DNA of 64,000 nucleotides from Pyxicephalus adspersus (lineage: Eukaryota; Chordata; Amphibia; Anura; Pyxicephalidae), in the NCBI RefSeq assembly GCF_032062135.1, contig NC_092859.1, positions 88,705,583-88,769,582 on the forward strand, given 5' to 3'. Position numbers and translations under genes: made by a program. The notes beneath the pieces are model-generated. The model ran no database searches and was not told the DNA's origin. It saw nothing but the letters and a program-made list of their open reading frames with translations. This document shows positions 10,956-24,440 of this stretch, piece after piece. Positions within the stretch are counted from its first letter, which is position 1, and the number at the start of each line of letters is the position of its first letter.

Positions 10956-13483
10956 CTAGAGAATAAAAACAGAATATGTTTCATTATCAGGAGAAACAAG
11001 GTATGCACTAGATCTACCACTAATAAATAAATCATCAATGGAGGATGATACAGCACATTCCTCTCTAAATACAAGGGGTTCTTCTTGGAAAACTACCAAA
11101 AGTCTTCCCTAATGAACTGGTGAAAATAATTAATGACTAGCATACACGATAGCCGACGCTAAAACTATAGATTTATTTTAATCCACATTAACTTTTTAGG
11201 GCATATCTTGTGTTTCAATGATTGTAGACACATTTTGAATACAGATTTAATGTCTAATTGCCTGTTTAAATATGTTTTAATTGTTGTCAACCATTGCAAT
11301 AAGGTGTACTTTACATAACTGAATTGCCTGCAATTTACATCTGTATGAGTTGTGTTTGTTTTTTTCAGATGACAGATTCTCTTTATAATGAATACCCAAA
11401 GTGTAATCTTGTATATATGTATGGAGTCAGGATTTAAGCAACTTTTGCAAACTGTTTTATGCTATGGCTGAAAGTTCAATGCTTGTATCATATGGAGTTA
11501 ATACACTTTGCCCTACTTTAATCACATATCTGTAAATATGTCATTTGGCCATTGTTCTAAACTGCATTTACAGCCATTCCCACAGCTCATTAAATGTTTA
11601 TTGCAGCGTATCCTTGTTGAAAAGATTTCCTGCCTAGGTAACATATGTTACTAAAAAGGGAAATCCTTCTAATGAGAGGATAAACCGCAATAAAATTTTA
11701 ACAGTCTTTGACTCTTACACTTCCAAAGCAAAATGTTTTTACTTGTTCATGTTAAACATTTAGGCTAAACTATATTCTTTTTTCAGTCTTACATAGTTAT
11801 ACAGGCTCCTCTTCCGTACTGAAAATACCAATTCTCATTTTACTGCACACAGCTTCTTACAATGTGCATTAGAAACAGAAATAATGCAGACTGAGAATGC
11901 CCCATTTTATGTCTCATGGACATTATCCAGCCATTTCCTCCCTGTTTAAGGTGTGTGCTTGGTTTACCTCCATCATTCACTAGAATATAGTTCTTTATTA
12001 TCTAGGACAAACTTCATTAGGCAAGGTGCTACGTTTTCAGGAAGCCCAAACACCCTTGCTAGTAATATTTTTTTTGTACTTTTAATAACTTGTAGACAAA
12101 AAGAGGAACGAAGCAAGGCAAAATATGAAGTCAGGCAAAGTATGGTTCTGGTATTTTTCATTTACACTAAGCAATTATACCAACTGATACCGGTAGAAAA
12201 AGGGGGGATTTTAGTAATATGCAAAATAAATAGGATTTTTTTTTAAACAAACAAATATCTGTTAAACTCATGTAAAAAGTCAGGCACTTACAGAACTAGT
12301 TACACAGCAGCTACAGTATGTTATTTATACAAAGTTCTCTGCCAGATAGAACAAATAAAGTCTTATCACATGCCTGAAGGTTTCAGTTTCTATAATTGTG
12401 GCTGCTGCACGTAAACCCCAATGTTTTGCAACCCTTCAAAATGGTTCTTTATCTTTGCCAGATTTTTCTGGGAATAGTTTATAAATGTTTCATTCTCTTA
12501 CATCCATGGAAAATGTGTGAGATTTGTAACCTACCAGAAGTGTTTGTCACATAACATTCCATAGTGCGTGATATGTGCAGAGGCTGGCCTATGATAAATG
12601 TGACTTTTTGACACATAAATAAACACAACAAACCACTGAATGTAAGGAAATCCTCACATCTGCTAGTGTCTACCTCCCTTGTCTCTTACTGAAAGATCAA
12701 TTTCCTGTTTTAAATTCTTTTTCTGCTTTTAGGATGGTTTCTGTATATTGGTTCCCATTAGTTCTTGACCACATGAAGGATGTACGTGAGTTTGTACTTT
12801 GCACTTGAAGCCTCCATGTGGTTGTGGGAGTCACACCAGTTATCTCGGTGACAAAATATTCTCCAGTAAAGTTTGCTGTTCTTAGCCTGTGTTTATATGG
12901 ACTACCAATGACTTTACCTTTGTATGCCTGAGCTCCCAGTTGTATGTTTGTATTTCATCAGATCCAGCCTATGGACCTGAAGGTTTGAAGTTTTTGTTCA
13001 AAGTAAGTAAAAAAAAAAAAACTCCTAAGTAAGCCATTAACATGAACGTTGGTTTGCATGGATATTTTGCTAGGATTAATGACTGAACAATGGCAAACCT
13101 CAGTACCAGAATGAATAAACACAACATTCATTCTGGCTTGGTCAATCAAGATGGCAGAAGATCTAGCAAAACGACAGTTAAGTCGGCTCTGACGAAGAAG
13201 AAGGGGAGGGGATTTTACCTTTAGCAAAACTAAAGACTTGTACAGACATCTGATGGATGTCCGAGGATTGCCGCTAGTGACAGATGAATGAACAAGCACT
13301 GTATACACAAAGTCATTCTGTGGAAGGTTGAGCGGTTGGCAACTCATTGCACTCTCCTCCACAGGAGTGAACAGCATTCATTCCTGATCAGTCCAATTAT
13401 CTGTCATGGTGGATTGATAAATGATGTTGGGGCACAGTAGTTGTATGGGTCAGATTTTTGACAGCGACAAGCCCGACAATTGG

Positions 13484-13503
13484 CCTGGGTGTGTACAGCT
13501 TAA
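13484..13503. mobile_element. Possible end of a Harbinger-like MITE
   Basis: GGGTGTGTACAGCTTAAG reads like the terminus of the element at 40131-40664, whose outer end in the same orientation is GTGTGTACACAGCTTAAG. I could not find a matching opposite end upstream, so this may be a truncated copy. Confidence 0.3.
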
Positions 13504-13512
13504 GGCTTTTTA

Positions 13513-13556
13513 CCTAGTGGAATTCCAAAAGCAACCTAGTGGAATTCCAAAAGCAA
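13513..13556. repeat. Exact 22-bp tandem duplication
   Basis: CCTAGTGGAATTCCAAAAGC plus AA occurs twice in direct succession (13513-13534 and 13535-13556) inside CSRP2 intron 1. The copies are identical, which indicates a recent local duplication. Confidence 0.9.
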
Positions 13557-16500
13557 AACGGTAAGGTATACAGCACAGGTTTCTTTAGAAAAGTAGCTGG
13601 TAAAAATCTACAATAAAGCACCATAAAAATCCTGACATATATAGCTGGATAATAAAAAAATGTAACAAAAATGAACATGCACATAAAAAAAGTACTAAAA
13701 CTTCCCAAAGTGCATATTACAATGAATCAAAACACATGTAACACATACTAAAAAACGCATGTCTTCTTGAAGAGGAAGGAAGGTGCTCCCTTGTTGTTTA
13801 TTATGAATGAAATTGAAATGACCTGGAATTCTTTGAAAGTCAGGAAAAGACTTAAAACTAGAGTAGATGGAAACCTTTATGATGAACCATGACAGTCATT
13901 GTAAGCAGATTAACATCTTCTAAACTTTAAATATTTCAATTACCTCCACTTTGCAGAGATTTTCATGTTGTGTTTACTGGACAGAAAGAAGGAAAATCGT
14001 TAAACTAAAAGACCAATCGCAAAAACTGTACTGCCAAGGGTTTAACCCTTCTTTAAAACTACAAAAACTTTTGTGTATAGTTGACATATGGTGAAGAATG
14101 CCTGAATCTGACAATAATTGTACAAGTGGTGGACATGTATGGTCACCTAGTATTTGCCTCTAATTATTAGTCCAATGTAGCCATTACAAATTCTCCATCA
14201 CCTGTCTTGGGAACAAGCAACCCTGTGTGGTTCTGGACGGATGTCACATTGCCAGCAGCCTGGTCACTCCCACCACAACACTGGTTCTTAAAGAACCGCT
14301 GTCTGCACATTTGACAGCTGGGAGAAGTGAGCAGAACTGTAGTTTATAATAACTAAAACGAATTTGAGTCATTAAGTTCAAACACTTACATTTCCATTCT
14401 ATGGATACCAGGTCTCCCTTTGTATCTCACTTTAGACGCTACATGTTGGGTCAAATTTGCTTCTAGTGTTGAATCCCATTTTGTGTGAAGTAGCAGTCCA
14501 TAAATAAAAGCCTATGTGAATGCCCTTTCCCCAAATTATAACCTCACCAAACAGAAAGGAGAAAAAGCCATGTGCAAAAAAAAACCAACAAAAAAGAAAA
14601 CAGGTTTGTACTATCCCCAATCCAAAGGAGTACTTCAACTGAAGTCTATATTACAAGGGGAACTTTTGGAGTGAATATATATATCTCCTGTCTTTTTTGT
14701 AAGGTATTCTTCTAAGAGTGTATAACCCAGGGTTATGTGTATGTTTGTGTGCAATGTGAAGATTGTGTGTATGCTTGTCATTTTAATGTACAGCTGTGAG
14801 CATGTTTGTGTGCACAGAGCAGAGTTAGGTGAATATTTGTACACCTAGAAGAGACTACAAAATAAAAATAAGTAAATATACAATAGCTTTCCTCATACAT
14901 GCCATTTCCAATATGGCTGTGTTGTAAATTTTGCTATGTTTGTTAGGACAGCCAAATTGTTTGAATGAGCTGTTCAATGCAACACATCCACCACAAGCAA
15001 GCATACTGCTTGCTGCATTTTTCAAGGTGTCCGACTGCAATGTAGTACATTGGTTAGATGTACTTGAGGTGCCATTACTAAAAAATGGCAACCCAGCACA
15101 ACAGTGTCCGTGCTTTGTGCTGCATTAAAGAACTAGTAACTTATAGTACTACCAGCCTTTTTTCTTTCATTTTTTGAATGAATGGCAACACTGCCACAAT
15201 TAACCTAATTATACTTTCTATAGGACTTGAAGCATAGTGCCTTCCTGTACCAGGACACTGTTCATTGTTGGTGTAGTGAAACAACACTGGTCATAAGACA
15301 TGTGGCTATGATTCTTGCTCTAATCTTGCTCAGCCTTTCCTTCAATCATGCATAGAGAAGCTACAGCAAGAGCAAATCTGCTCAATTTCCATAATCATCT
15401 AAGATAGCCTTTCCTAACCTTTTTGACATGTAAAAAGCTCCAAAATAACTTTCTCTCAGGAAACCTTGCAAAGTAATATACTTGCATATTGTGGTTCATG
15501 AAACACTCTGTATAGATATTAGAATACATAAAAGAATAAAGAATGTTGCGTACTTGACACCCAAAGCTCCCCTTTATGACAACCAATACCTAAATGAAAA
15601 CCAGTAGCCATAAATTTCACTGGTTTAGTGGACACAAAGTCAAAAACCTAGGCTTGTAAACGCCTAACCTCCTTCCTAACAGGCCGGCCACACCGCACTT
15701 TCTTTTGCCTGGGGAGGTTTCACCTGTAAATCGCCGTCAGCATTTCCTAGTGAAAATGGGTCTATGATAGGAACTACTGATCAAGATACATTTATTGATT
15801 TTATGCGGGCGTTTGCGACACCTACGGGGTTTTGTTTATTTTGGGTATGCGGTTGCACCAATTATTTACTTAAATTTTTTTTTTGTTCCACGCTATACCA
15901 ACAAGACATTACTGGTGTATCGCAGTCAGAAGAGCACCCATAATAAAAGAAACATACTGCTCTTTTGACAGCACCAACCAAGCCCCTGGGGCTTTACCAC
16001 ACATCCCATAATAATTTTATTTGTTGTTTAAACAAAGTTAAAATAGCTTTCAATACATAAAACATGCATTGTTAGTCATGGTCACAATTAGGCCCCTATG
16101 GGTTTTTTTATACAAGAAACTTATTTTCAACTTATTATGCAATGTGCAGCTTATTTCATGTTAACTGAACATGTGAAAAAGAAAGAATAATCCATTTCTA
16201 TTTAGATGGAGTTGGGGGGGTTAAAATGTATGGAATCTAGTTTTAGAGACTCCTCCATAAAGCTTGGTACCAATGAACCATGAAAAGTATAGTACCTTTA
16301 GTTCAAGGGTTAAGGTCCTTACCCATTTATTAAAGACCAGTACAACAAACTTCACAAACCACAAATACAATTGCAGGACTTCAGAAGACTGACAAGAATC
16401 AACAAGACCCACAGGCTAAAACAACAGGAAAAAACCAAACCTCTATAAACTTGAAAGCTATATTCTTACGTGATGTGTTGAGGATTTGCCTCATCTATGC

Positions 16501-17715
16501 ACACCCTTCCAGAGTTTTAATCTTCCCTCTAATTTTCAGATCCCAGCACTCAATGGGCTGTGGGAAAGGGATTTGTCTAAATACTTCAGAACTAAATGGA
16601 TTACAAGGAGGAGAAGCAGTAAGGGGCCCTCTGCTAGTTCTTGACTGATCTAGAAGTACTTACAACACACATAATACAATGCCTTCTCCCTAAGGTCCCC
16701 AAAATGGTTGGTTTTGATTCACTAAAGGAATAAAGTTTATTTGCAAAGTGAATGTTGGTCATTAGGAAAACTTGCAATCACTTTGAATGCTCATTCTGTT
16801 TCCGGAAAATGCTGGTACCTGGTTGTGTGTTCACAAATATCAGTTTACAAAGTAAACTTTCATTTTGCTAGGTGAACAACCTCATTCCTAATGTGTTGAC
16901 TTACCTGTGGAAACGTGAGCTTCCATGCATTGCCATCTATTCCAGTGATGCCACAAGTGCACCATCCTCCCGCAATATATCACATTAAATAGTGATAATA
17001 CAGCTTGCACTTTTTTCTGTGTAATGGGCAGCCTATATAAATAATTAGGGTTCCTTATCATACCGAAAAATAACAAGTAGGACAATGTTGGCTTTTCTAA
17101 AGGAAATGCATCGGACAGCCTGAATTGAATGGCCCCTTATAAAGTTATAGATAGTCGCCCAGGACAAACCCAAGCCTAAAATCTTTATTCTACCTTTTGG
17201 AGTTTCATTATCCTTTTTGCAACATCATTTGGCTGCTAGCCTAGTAGTACATTCTCTGCTAAATGAAAAATGAAGAACAACAAAATTATCCAACCCAATT
17301 TTATCTGTTATATTAGGGTTAAGATTTGTATATATAGATGGAAAACAATGCATTACCTTGCAGTCTGATATATTAAAGTGTATCTTTCACTGGGAGATCA
17401 CAAACTGTCCTGGTTCTATAATATACCACCTGCCTGGAGTTCAGATGAATGTTACACAACTTATCACACATTTATATGCATTCTTGTTTTAGGTGTGTGA
17501 CAAACTACGCAAACTAAAAGAGCATATTTACATCCAGGCACTCAGCATTCTTTACAATGACTTCAGATTCCATCATATCACACACACACTGTATACTTCT
17601 AAACCAAGGTAAAGGTAACTAGAATAAATCCAAAAGCTAAATCAGCAAATGAGAGATTGTAAGCAACTAATTTCTAGGTTTCCAATGGAATGAGAAAAGA
17701 CTGGATGGATTGTTT

Positions 17716-17774
17716 AACGTACCGCGCTGCGTAATATGTTAGCACTATATAAATCCTGTTTGTTAATAATAATA
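17716..17774 (+). repeat. L2-like LINE/SINE 3' tail
   Basis: GCGCTGCGTAATATGTTAGC followed by ACTATATAAATC and an ATAATA-rich end matches the tail at 19446-19500. This is the common L2-type 3' end with a short microsatellite tail. Confidence 0.6.
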
Positions 17775-18271
17775 GTTAAACATCAAACAAAAGGACACAT
17801 CATGTTGTGTAAATGAATAATCGGTCAAATCGGATTACTCTTTCTATCCACAAAAGATTGTAGGAGCAGAATATCATGCATGTGTGTGTACTTCCCATGG
17901 ATTAATTACCATTCAGAAAACAGATCAGATTGATTAGTCAGGTGCATGATTGGCAGCAAAGAGTGGCCAATCTACAAATCTCCATATTTAAATCAATAAT
18001 ATAAAATAGCAAACTCTAAATGTTACAGATTACATAAAATAAGTTGCAAAAATGGATAATAAATAGCCTTTTGTATAAAATGATAAATTTCATAGATGAA
18101 CTGGAGCGAGCCCCCCCACTTCTGTATGTAATTTGATGGCTAAGAGCAGCCAGTGCAATAATAAATTAGTGCAGCTCAAGGCACTGCAATAACTAGTAAG
18201 AACAAACAGCAGGCCAGCCTAGAATGTTCCATCCAGTGCAGACAGTGCTGCAGACCCACACCAGAGCTTAC

Positions 18272-18345
18272 CATTCAGCAGTGCAGCACTCAGGTCTGTA
18301 CAGGCAGCAGGGAGACAAGTGAGAGCACAGGGAGCTGATCAGGCA
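18272..18345 (-). other. CSRP2: CSRP2 non-coding exon 1 (approximate 5' end)
   Basis: A strong donor (CTGAATG then GTAAGC, last exon base 18272) lies just downstream, on the minus strand, of a GC-box-containing GC-rich patch. CSRP2 mRNAs begin with a short non-coding exon, so this fits. The start site is not defined by sequence; about 18330-18350 is an estimate. Confidence 0.45.
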
Positions 18346-18400
18346 GTATAGTGACGGGGGCGGGGCTTGTGGAGGGTCACGTGTCAGCCCATTGCTTCAC
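18346..18400 (-). promoter_or_regulatory. CSRP2: CSRP2 core promoter region with GC box and E-box
   Basis: GGGGGCGGGGC (18356-18366) is a consensus Sp1-type GC box and CACGTG (18378-18383) is a perfect palindromic E-box. Both sit immediately upstream of the proposed exon 1 of the minus-strand gene. No TATA box is evident at a convincing distance. Confidence 0.45.
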
Positions 18401-18419
18401 CTAGGAGGGAGTGGAGAAC

Positions 18420-19392
18420 TCCTCAATTCTGCCACATACTCTCCATCCCAGCCCTCAGCATGACATCATTCCCCAGCATCTTCCAGGCTGTAACCTCTGC
18501 TGTGCTGGATGCAACTGCTTCTCTGTCTTCATGGGAGAATATTGGTTTTTATTGCTTTCCTGTAGCTTTTATTGGCCTGCATGTAATGCCATGATTGCAA
18601 TTGGTTGGATCAGCATGTAAAATGTAAATCAGTTTTTACATAGATGGGACATATTGAAGCAGAAGTCAGATTAGTAAAAGAATTGACATAATTTTTTATG
18701 ACTGTGAGAAAAGGGTACTCAGATTTCCGCTTGCAGTGTCAGCTTAATGTGGAATAAATTGTCTTTTCTTGCAGAAGGGACAGGTGATGTCACAGGTGCT
18801 GAAATAAAATAACCTGATTTGCCTGATCACAGTTTTTTAAATTTACTCCCCTGTCCGGGTTCCATTGCAGGTGCTGCCATTTTCTGGGTTCCAAACTTTG
18901 GCCATCTTGATTGGCCGGAACAGGTTGTTAATGAGTTCATTCAGTTCCAGCAGCCCCAGCAAGGATAACGGCACATACATGGCGCTTTACACTGAACTGC
19001 ACATGCCCAGTTCAGTATTATCAATAAAGAACATAGCAATCAGGCAGGTAAGTCTCTTCTGCAATAATGATCCTGCCTGATCACATGTGGAACTAGAGTT
19101 CCCCTATAATTAGCAGCTTTGTGCATGCACTAGAGATCCATCATCTGCCCCTGGCCAATTGAGAGGCCAAAGACATAAAACCCAGAAGAAGACAAGGTGA
19201 AGATGGAGACACCCAGGTAGGACAGAAGAACTAGCACTGAAGGTAATAACTCTGCCAGGTATGTTGTTCATAAAAGACTTAGGATACCCAAACTTTATGG
19301 CAAACAGGTCCAAGAAGTCTGATAGTTTACTTACTGATTTTTAATGCAACTTAACTAATGACAATTGAGAAATGTTAATAAAGTACACAGAA
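18420..19392. other. Intergenic, no gene recognised
   Basis: Upstream flank of CSRP2. The open frames of about 70 codons here are not recognisable and are not flanked by splice sites that would extend them. Confidence 0.4.
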
Positions 19393-19507
19393 ATGTCCTC
19401 TCCTCCTCCTGTGTCACTGTCTGTAACTGTCATTTGCAACCCCTACAGCGCTGCGTAATATGTTGGGGCTATATAAATATTGTTTATTAATATTCATAAT
19501 ACTAATA
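19393..19507 (+). repeat. L2-like LINE 3' fragment
   Basis: CCTCTCCTCCTCCTGTGTCA, then CAACCCCTACAGCGCTGCGT and GGGGCTATATAAAT, end in an ATTAATA-rich tail. The same order appears in reverse complement at 34693-34830 and 63306-63560, which defines one dispersed family. Confidence 0.65.
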
Positions 19508-22500
19508 AATGATCTTTTGTGCATTATTAGTGGCTACCAGTAGATGGTGTCGTGTCCTCATGTAAAAAGTGTATCCAACTACTGCAACTTTGTATCCAAC
19601 TGCAAGTTTGTTACAATCTTTTCATTAGGACACAGTGCCATCTTCTGATGTGACCCAATTAAAAACCTAAGCTTGATAATGATGTTCCCAACACCTTCCA
19701 AGCCTTAGCATTTGAATGTTACCACTGCTGAAATCCGTTTTCAGATCTGGCTATTCTACCCTTTTTCAGAGAGCAGGTGACCTAATTCATCTGGCATCTG
19801 ACTGTGAAAAAAAAAAAGGCGGCTACCTTCTCTTTACAAAAGGTATCTCAGTCTTTATTTAACTTACTTACTACACCCCACCAAGACTGTAAGACATATT
19901 GAAGTAAATTAAAGCTGTTTGCGTGTATTTAATTTAGTTTATTCAGGACTAAATATTGGTTTAAAATATATTTTATTTATTATTCAGAATAACCAACATA
20001 ATTGTTACCATGGTGAGCACATGAACAGGAAGCACAATGCGTTTTTGATACTCCAGTGTCTGAACATCTAAAAAGCTTAACCTACAGATTTTAGTCCAAC
20101 ACCCACCCAACCTGTAGTTGGAGAATAAAGGAGCAGGGGCACACTGGCTTCCTCTACTGTTACTATACAGGACTACAGATATTGATCAAGATTAAGATAA
20201 ATTTAATCTTTTATGTAAGTGTATAAATGATATGTAAGAATATCTTCAGTGTTGTTTTAATATATCTTTTCAGAGTTTTCACTTAAAGATTTACATTTAT
20301 AAACAAAAATCATGTTCACCTTTTTTTGATAGCAGTGTGTTTGAACTTAGAGGTGTTTTAAAGGGATACCATCATAGATATGCGATACGTTATTGCTAAC
20401 TTGTTTACAGGGATGTAAGTTCAATGGTTCCCGTGCTCATTCTTCCTTAAAATACATGAAACTCATTAACTACCAACTTGTATAAACTTTAATGTCATTT
20501 TAAAACATGTTTTCAGTCTTTTAATAAAATAAATCCTGGTTATTCTGCCTTTAAGATCCCTGTTCAGGCACTTCCTATTTATAGGGGGACAGTTGTCTCT
20601 TGATTCTGATCTCTGTTACATTGGGCCCTTGGGAACACTACAAGTATCCATGAACATTGTTAAGGCATAGTCAATCATTATCATCATCAGAAAGAGCCTG
20701 AAACAATCATGTTCAGCTAGTGAGAATAATGGGTCAGGGTTTACACCTTGAAAAAACATGGCAGTATTGTCTGCCCGCACATTTCACGAGAAAGCAATTG
20801 GCATAAGGCAGTGTAACATTTATTGTATATAGATACATTTAGTTTCATGCTCCCATTTAATTTATTTCCATCAGGATAATCTGGACAAGTGACAATTTTT
20901 AGGCAGCAGGTGTTCATTTATTCCATGAAATTGTACAAGCTGTCCTTTTTTAAAGATAAGGGATAATCTTTTAACCTTAAATTAGGGATATATTATGTCT
21001 GTGTAAACAAAATGTAGAGATAATATATTGTGGAAGTGTGTGGCTGATATTATATGACATTTACAGCTAATGATTCAGAAACATATATAAAGATAATGTC
21101 CAGGCCAGGAAGACTGTTAAACATCAACCCTGCACTAAACTGTACTAAAAATATTTTAGTTTATTATGCACATTGATGCAGTCTATAGCTTGAGGATTGT
21201 AGCAACATATAAATTGTCATTTCCCTCCCACAAGGTGATAAAAAGTCATGCTGTCCCAACTGAACTTTCTATTTATTTCTACATTGGAAATAAGGGAGAA
21301 ATCTATAGAGAGACCATTACCATTATTGCAGCATAGAATCCTAATGGAAGAGTTCATACCTAATACTGCAAACAACATCTAAAGCCAGTATGGGAATCAA
21401 CTTGGCAGGAACTGTAGAAAACTTTATTTTTTGATTTATGTTTTGACTAATTTGATCCTAAATGACCTTGGGAGCTGCTGGGGAATTAAAATAGATGACC
21501 CCCAACTTTCATCCTTCCTCACACTTTGCACCATTCAACATACTTTATAAAATAACCACACTCTAATGAAGAGTCTGGTGTAATCACAGCTCCATCCTGT
21601 ACTTGTATAGTGGCAGTGGGTGTTTTTTCGAATTTTACATCCACACCAAACTAGGATCACAGGAAGGTTTTTGGTTTAGTGTCATTCAACCAGTAAATTG
21701 AGGGGCACTGGAGCTGTCAAGTAGTAACTCTGCAGGGGATCATCATAAGGTAAGTATACCAGCAAAATAAGCATTTTCATCAGAAGATCTCACAGGGTAA
21801 GGTCAGACAGTTGGTAGCCACCCCAACCAATATCACTGCTGTTCAACATCTGACAGCAGGCAGCAACTAACTTACTGCTGCTCCCATGCATTCTCTCATG
21901 GGTGGCCACAGGTGGGACACTACCTGTAGAGTGTTGATCACTGGCATGTTTCAGCAGGTGTAAGGAAGGGGTAACCACAACCTCACCAACCATCTAAACT
22001 AAATGTTTTCAAGGCATAAAAAAATGACAGCTTACTGGGCTCCTTTTGGAAGTAAATTGTCTCTATGTGTGGCTGAAACTTTGATCATTGTTACTTGCTT
22101 TGTATGATTTCCTAAATTGTGCATTACTACACCCTCTATACCATTATGAACATGTTACCTTTCTACCTAACTGTCTTTAACTGCTTTGGTTTGCACAAGT
22201 TGTATGTGTCATAAGGAATTCCATACAATAATGTTTCCATGAGTCATCTTCCTCTATACAAGTCTATGTCACTGAGCAGACAGACCCAAACCAAAAGCTG
22301 CTCCTGGTCCTTTCATTATTGTGCTATTGGATATTGTAGAATAGTGATGACACATTACTTAGCAATGACTCTTTCCACCGATTGACATTTCTGCATTTTT
22401 GTCCTTTTGCAGCTGTGTCTTTATATTGTATTACTATTTCAAACACACAGATTTGTATCAATGTGTGTGTTCCTTATTTACATTGTTTACCAGTGCATGA

Positions 22501-23125
22501 AAATGATAATCTAAAACTTTAACAACCTGTATTTCTTTTATTGCAGATAGTAGAAATAACTTCACTTTGATTTTAGAAATCTACTTTTTTATGGAAAAAA
22601 TATATACTTTTCATGAGTTTAACATTTTAATCAAACCCTGTCATTACCTGACAGTGTTATTAAACACTGTAGAAAAATCATTAGCATTTAACACTTATGT
22701 GTCTTCTACAAAACATTTAAAATTAGGGCCTTGCACTAAAATGTGTGGTTTATAAAAACACCAATATTACCTGCACACATAAAGACGGTAGATTCTTAAG
22801 ATTACTGCACTATTACAAGCAACTGACATAACCAGAAATGTCACAAGATGAAAATTCTGCTAGCACTTCCAGCTCCAGACAGAATGAATTGGAAAGTGTC
22901 TCTGTTGAATATTAAAATGCTTTACTTTAATATGCAGTGTTTGCTTATTATTATTAAAGGCTTCCTTTAGATATGCTAAGATGAGTGTGTGGCCATTGTT
23001 TAAAATGACAAGGTTCATTAGGTATGAATCAGGAAACAAGTGTTGTGCCATCTTTTCTTCCTGTGCCCCTTGTATCTGTGAAAATGCAATGATAGGACTC
23101 AACCCAGACATTCAGCTCCAGACTG
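19508..23125. other. Intergenic, no gene recognised
   Basis: AT-rich interval between CSRP2 and E2F7. No open frame here shows a recognisable domain and no structured RNA gene was seen. Confidence 0.4.
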
Positions 23126-23500
23126 GGCAGTACCAAGTACAACCCCTGGCAAAAATTATGGAATCACTATTCTTGGAGGATGTTCGTTCAGCGATTTTAC
23201 TTTGTTGAAAAAAAAAAAATCACTATGATAGCGAATTTTTGGATTTATCAAGGGCTGAACATTCTGGCATTGTAAAGCATTGCTGTAAAAATTAAATGAC
23301 ATTTCTGCAATGAATGGTACTTGTTTTGATCAGAAAAAGGGGAAAAAGTTTTGGAAACCCTCAACAACAAAGAGCAAATGATGGAATCACTTGGAATTTG
23401 GAAAAGGGAAATGTACAGGTAGACCAAGAAGGACATCAAAGTGTCAGGACAGAAAACTCATAGAGTGGTTCAGTGGAATGCTGAGATCATATGCCTGGAA
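23126..23500 (+). mobile_element. Degenerate Tc1/mariner-like element fragment
   Basis: CAACCCCTGGCAAAAATTAT followed by GGAATCAC is the terminal motif of a vertebrate Tc1-like family. GATGGAATCACTTGGAATTT and AAGGACATCAAAGTGTCAGG further in fit its 5' non-coding part. No transposase frame and no matching right end are present, so this is a truncated, decayed copy. Confidence 0.55.
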
Positions 23501-24219
23501 GTTAAAACATGCACAACAAAATAAATAACAACCAAATGGCAGGAACATGAGTCAATTTGACCGAACTGTAAGGAAAAAGGATTTTCATACCAAAAAGCCA
23601 AATGTTAGATACAGCTGCTAAGTTATTAGTATGTCCCCCTTTATTTACTGTTTTAAATGATTTTTTAATTTCATATATACAGAACACAGGCAAGACAAAA
23701 CAGTTTTCAACACTACACTACTACTACAAGAAAGTGCTCACCAGATTTTCTTGGCAAACTCCTGCCAGGATATTCAGTCCCAGCACAAGCTGTAATATAG
23801 CACGCTCATTACTGCCCTCCGCTAAAAGAGAGTTATTTGATAGCAGCAGCAAAGCCTCAAGGAACTAACTAATAATATAAAGCATTCTTTTGAGGTATTT
23901 TCTTTTTTTGTAATTTAAGAATTAGTCTATGCATCTTAGTCTGCTAAAAAGTTTCTGTATATAAAGTTTTGAAAGAACAGTTGGCTCAATAATAAAAGTA
24001 ATGTTAGGTCTGAGCATTTGAGATTGGCTATGGCATCATAGCTTTTTTCCCACCAGATATGGAGGTGGCTTCCCTGTTTGTTAGAGCACCTCCAGCACCA
24101 GTATGATGTTAACAGGAAAATGTGAGTATACTGAAGACATACACAATTTATGTGTGAGTATATGGTATTTCCTCTAGTTGTCATCAGAACATAAGTCCTT
24201 AAAGAGTCCTTAAACTGAA

Positions 24220-24440
24220 AAGTCCCTAAAAACAAAAAATAAACTTACAACTTTCAATCCTGCAGGGCAGTCCGATCCATCCGGGGGTGTCCTGTATCGT
24301 GTTCTGTCGTTCAGGCATCCGTCCCCAAGCTGGCCGTCCAGGTGCCGCCATCTTCTCCTCTTTTTCCTGGTTCTTCTTCCTACATTACGTAAGCCAGGCA
24401 CGATATCGGGTGACGTAGGATGAAAAAAAAACTTGCCAAT
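24220..24440 (-). repeat. Dispersed repeat, family with GTAAGT-type motif
   Basis: GC-rich, CpG-bearing block in AT-rich surroundings. Its reverse complement reads AGGAAGAAGAACCAGG, then GAAGATGGCGGCACC, then CTGCAGGATTGAAAG and a GTAAGTTTATT tract. The same order (GGAAGAAGAAC, TCTGCAGGATTAAAGGTAAG, poly-T) is found at 39690-40100, so these are two copies of one family of unknown class. Confidence 0.5.

Larger units (their letters stand above)
10956..18271 (-). other. CSRP2: CSRP2 intron 1 (about 7.3 kb)
   Basis: This interval lies between the proposed non-coding exon 1 donor (GTAAGC at 18271-18266) and the exon 2 acceptor. It is mostly AT-rich with no credible coding exon. It contains the 22-bp duplication, a CpG-bearing patch at about 15680-15960 that may be an unidentified repeat, and an L2-like tail at 17716-17774. 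SRF-responsive enhancers of CRP genes often lie in the first intron or upstream, but I found no clear CArG box by eye. Confidence 0.5.

Noticed and set aside
18367..18620. Two overlapping plus-strand frames beside the CSRP2 promoter
   Set aside because: Considered as a divergent transcript, but no splice donor, no conserved protein and no polyadenylation signal nearby support it.
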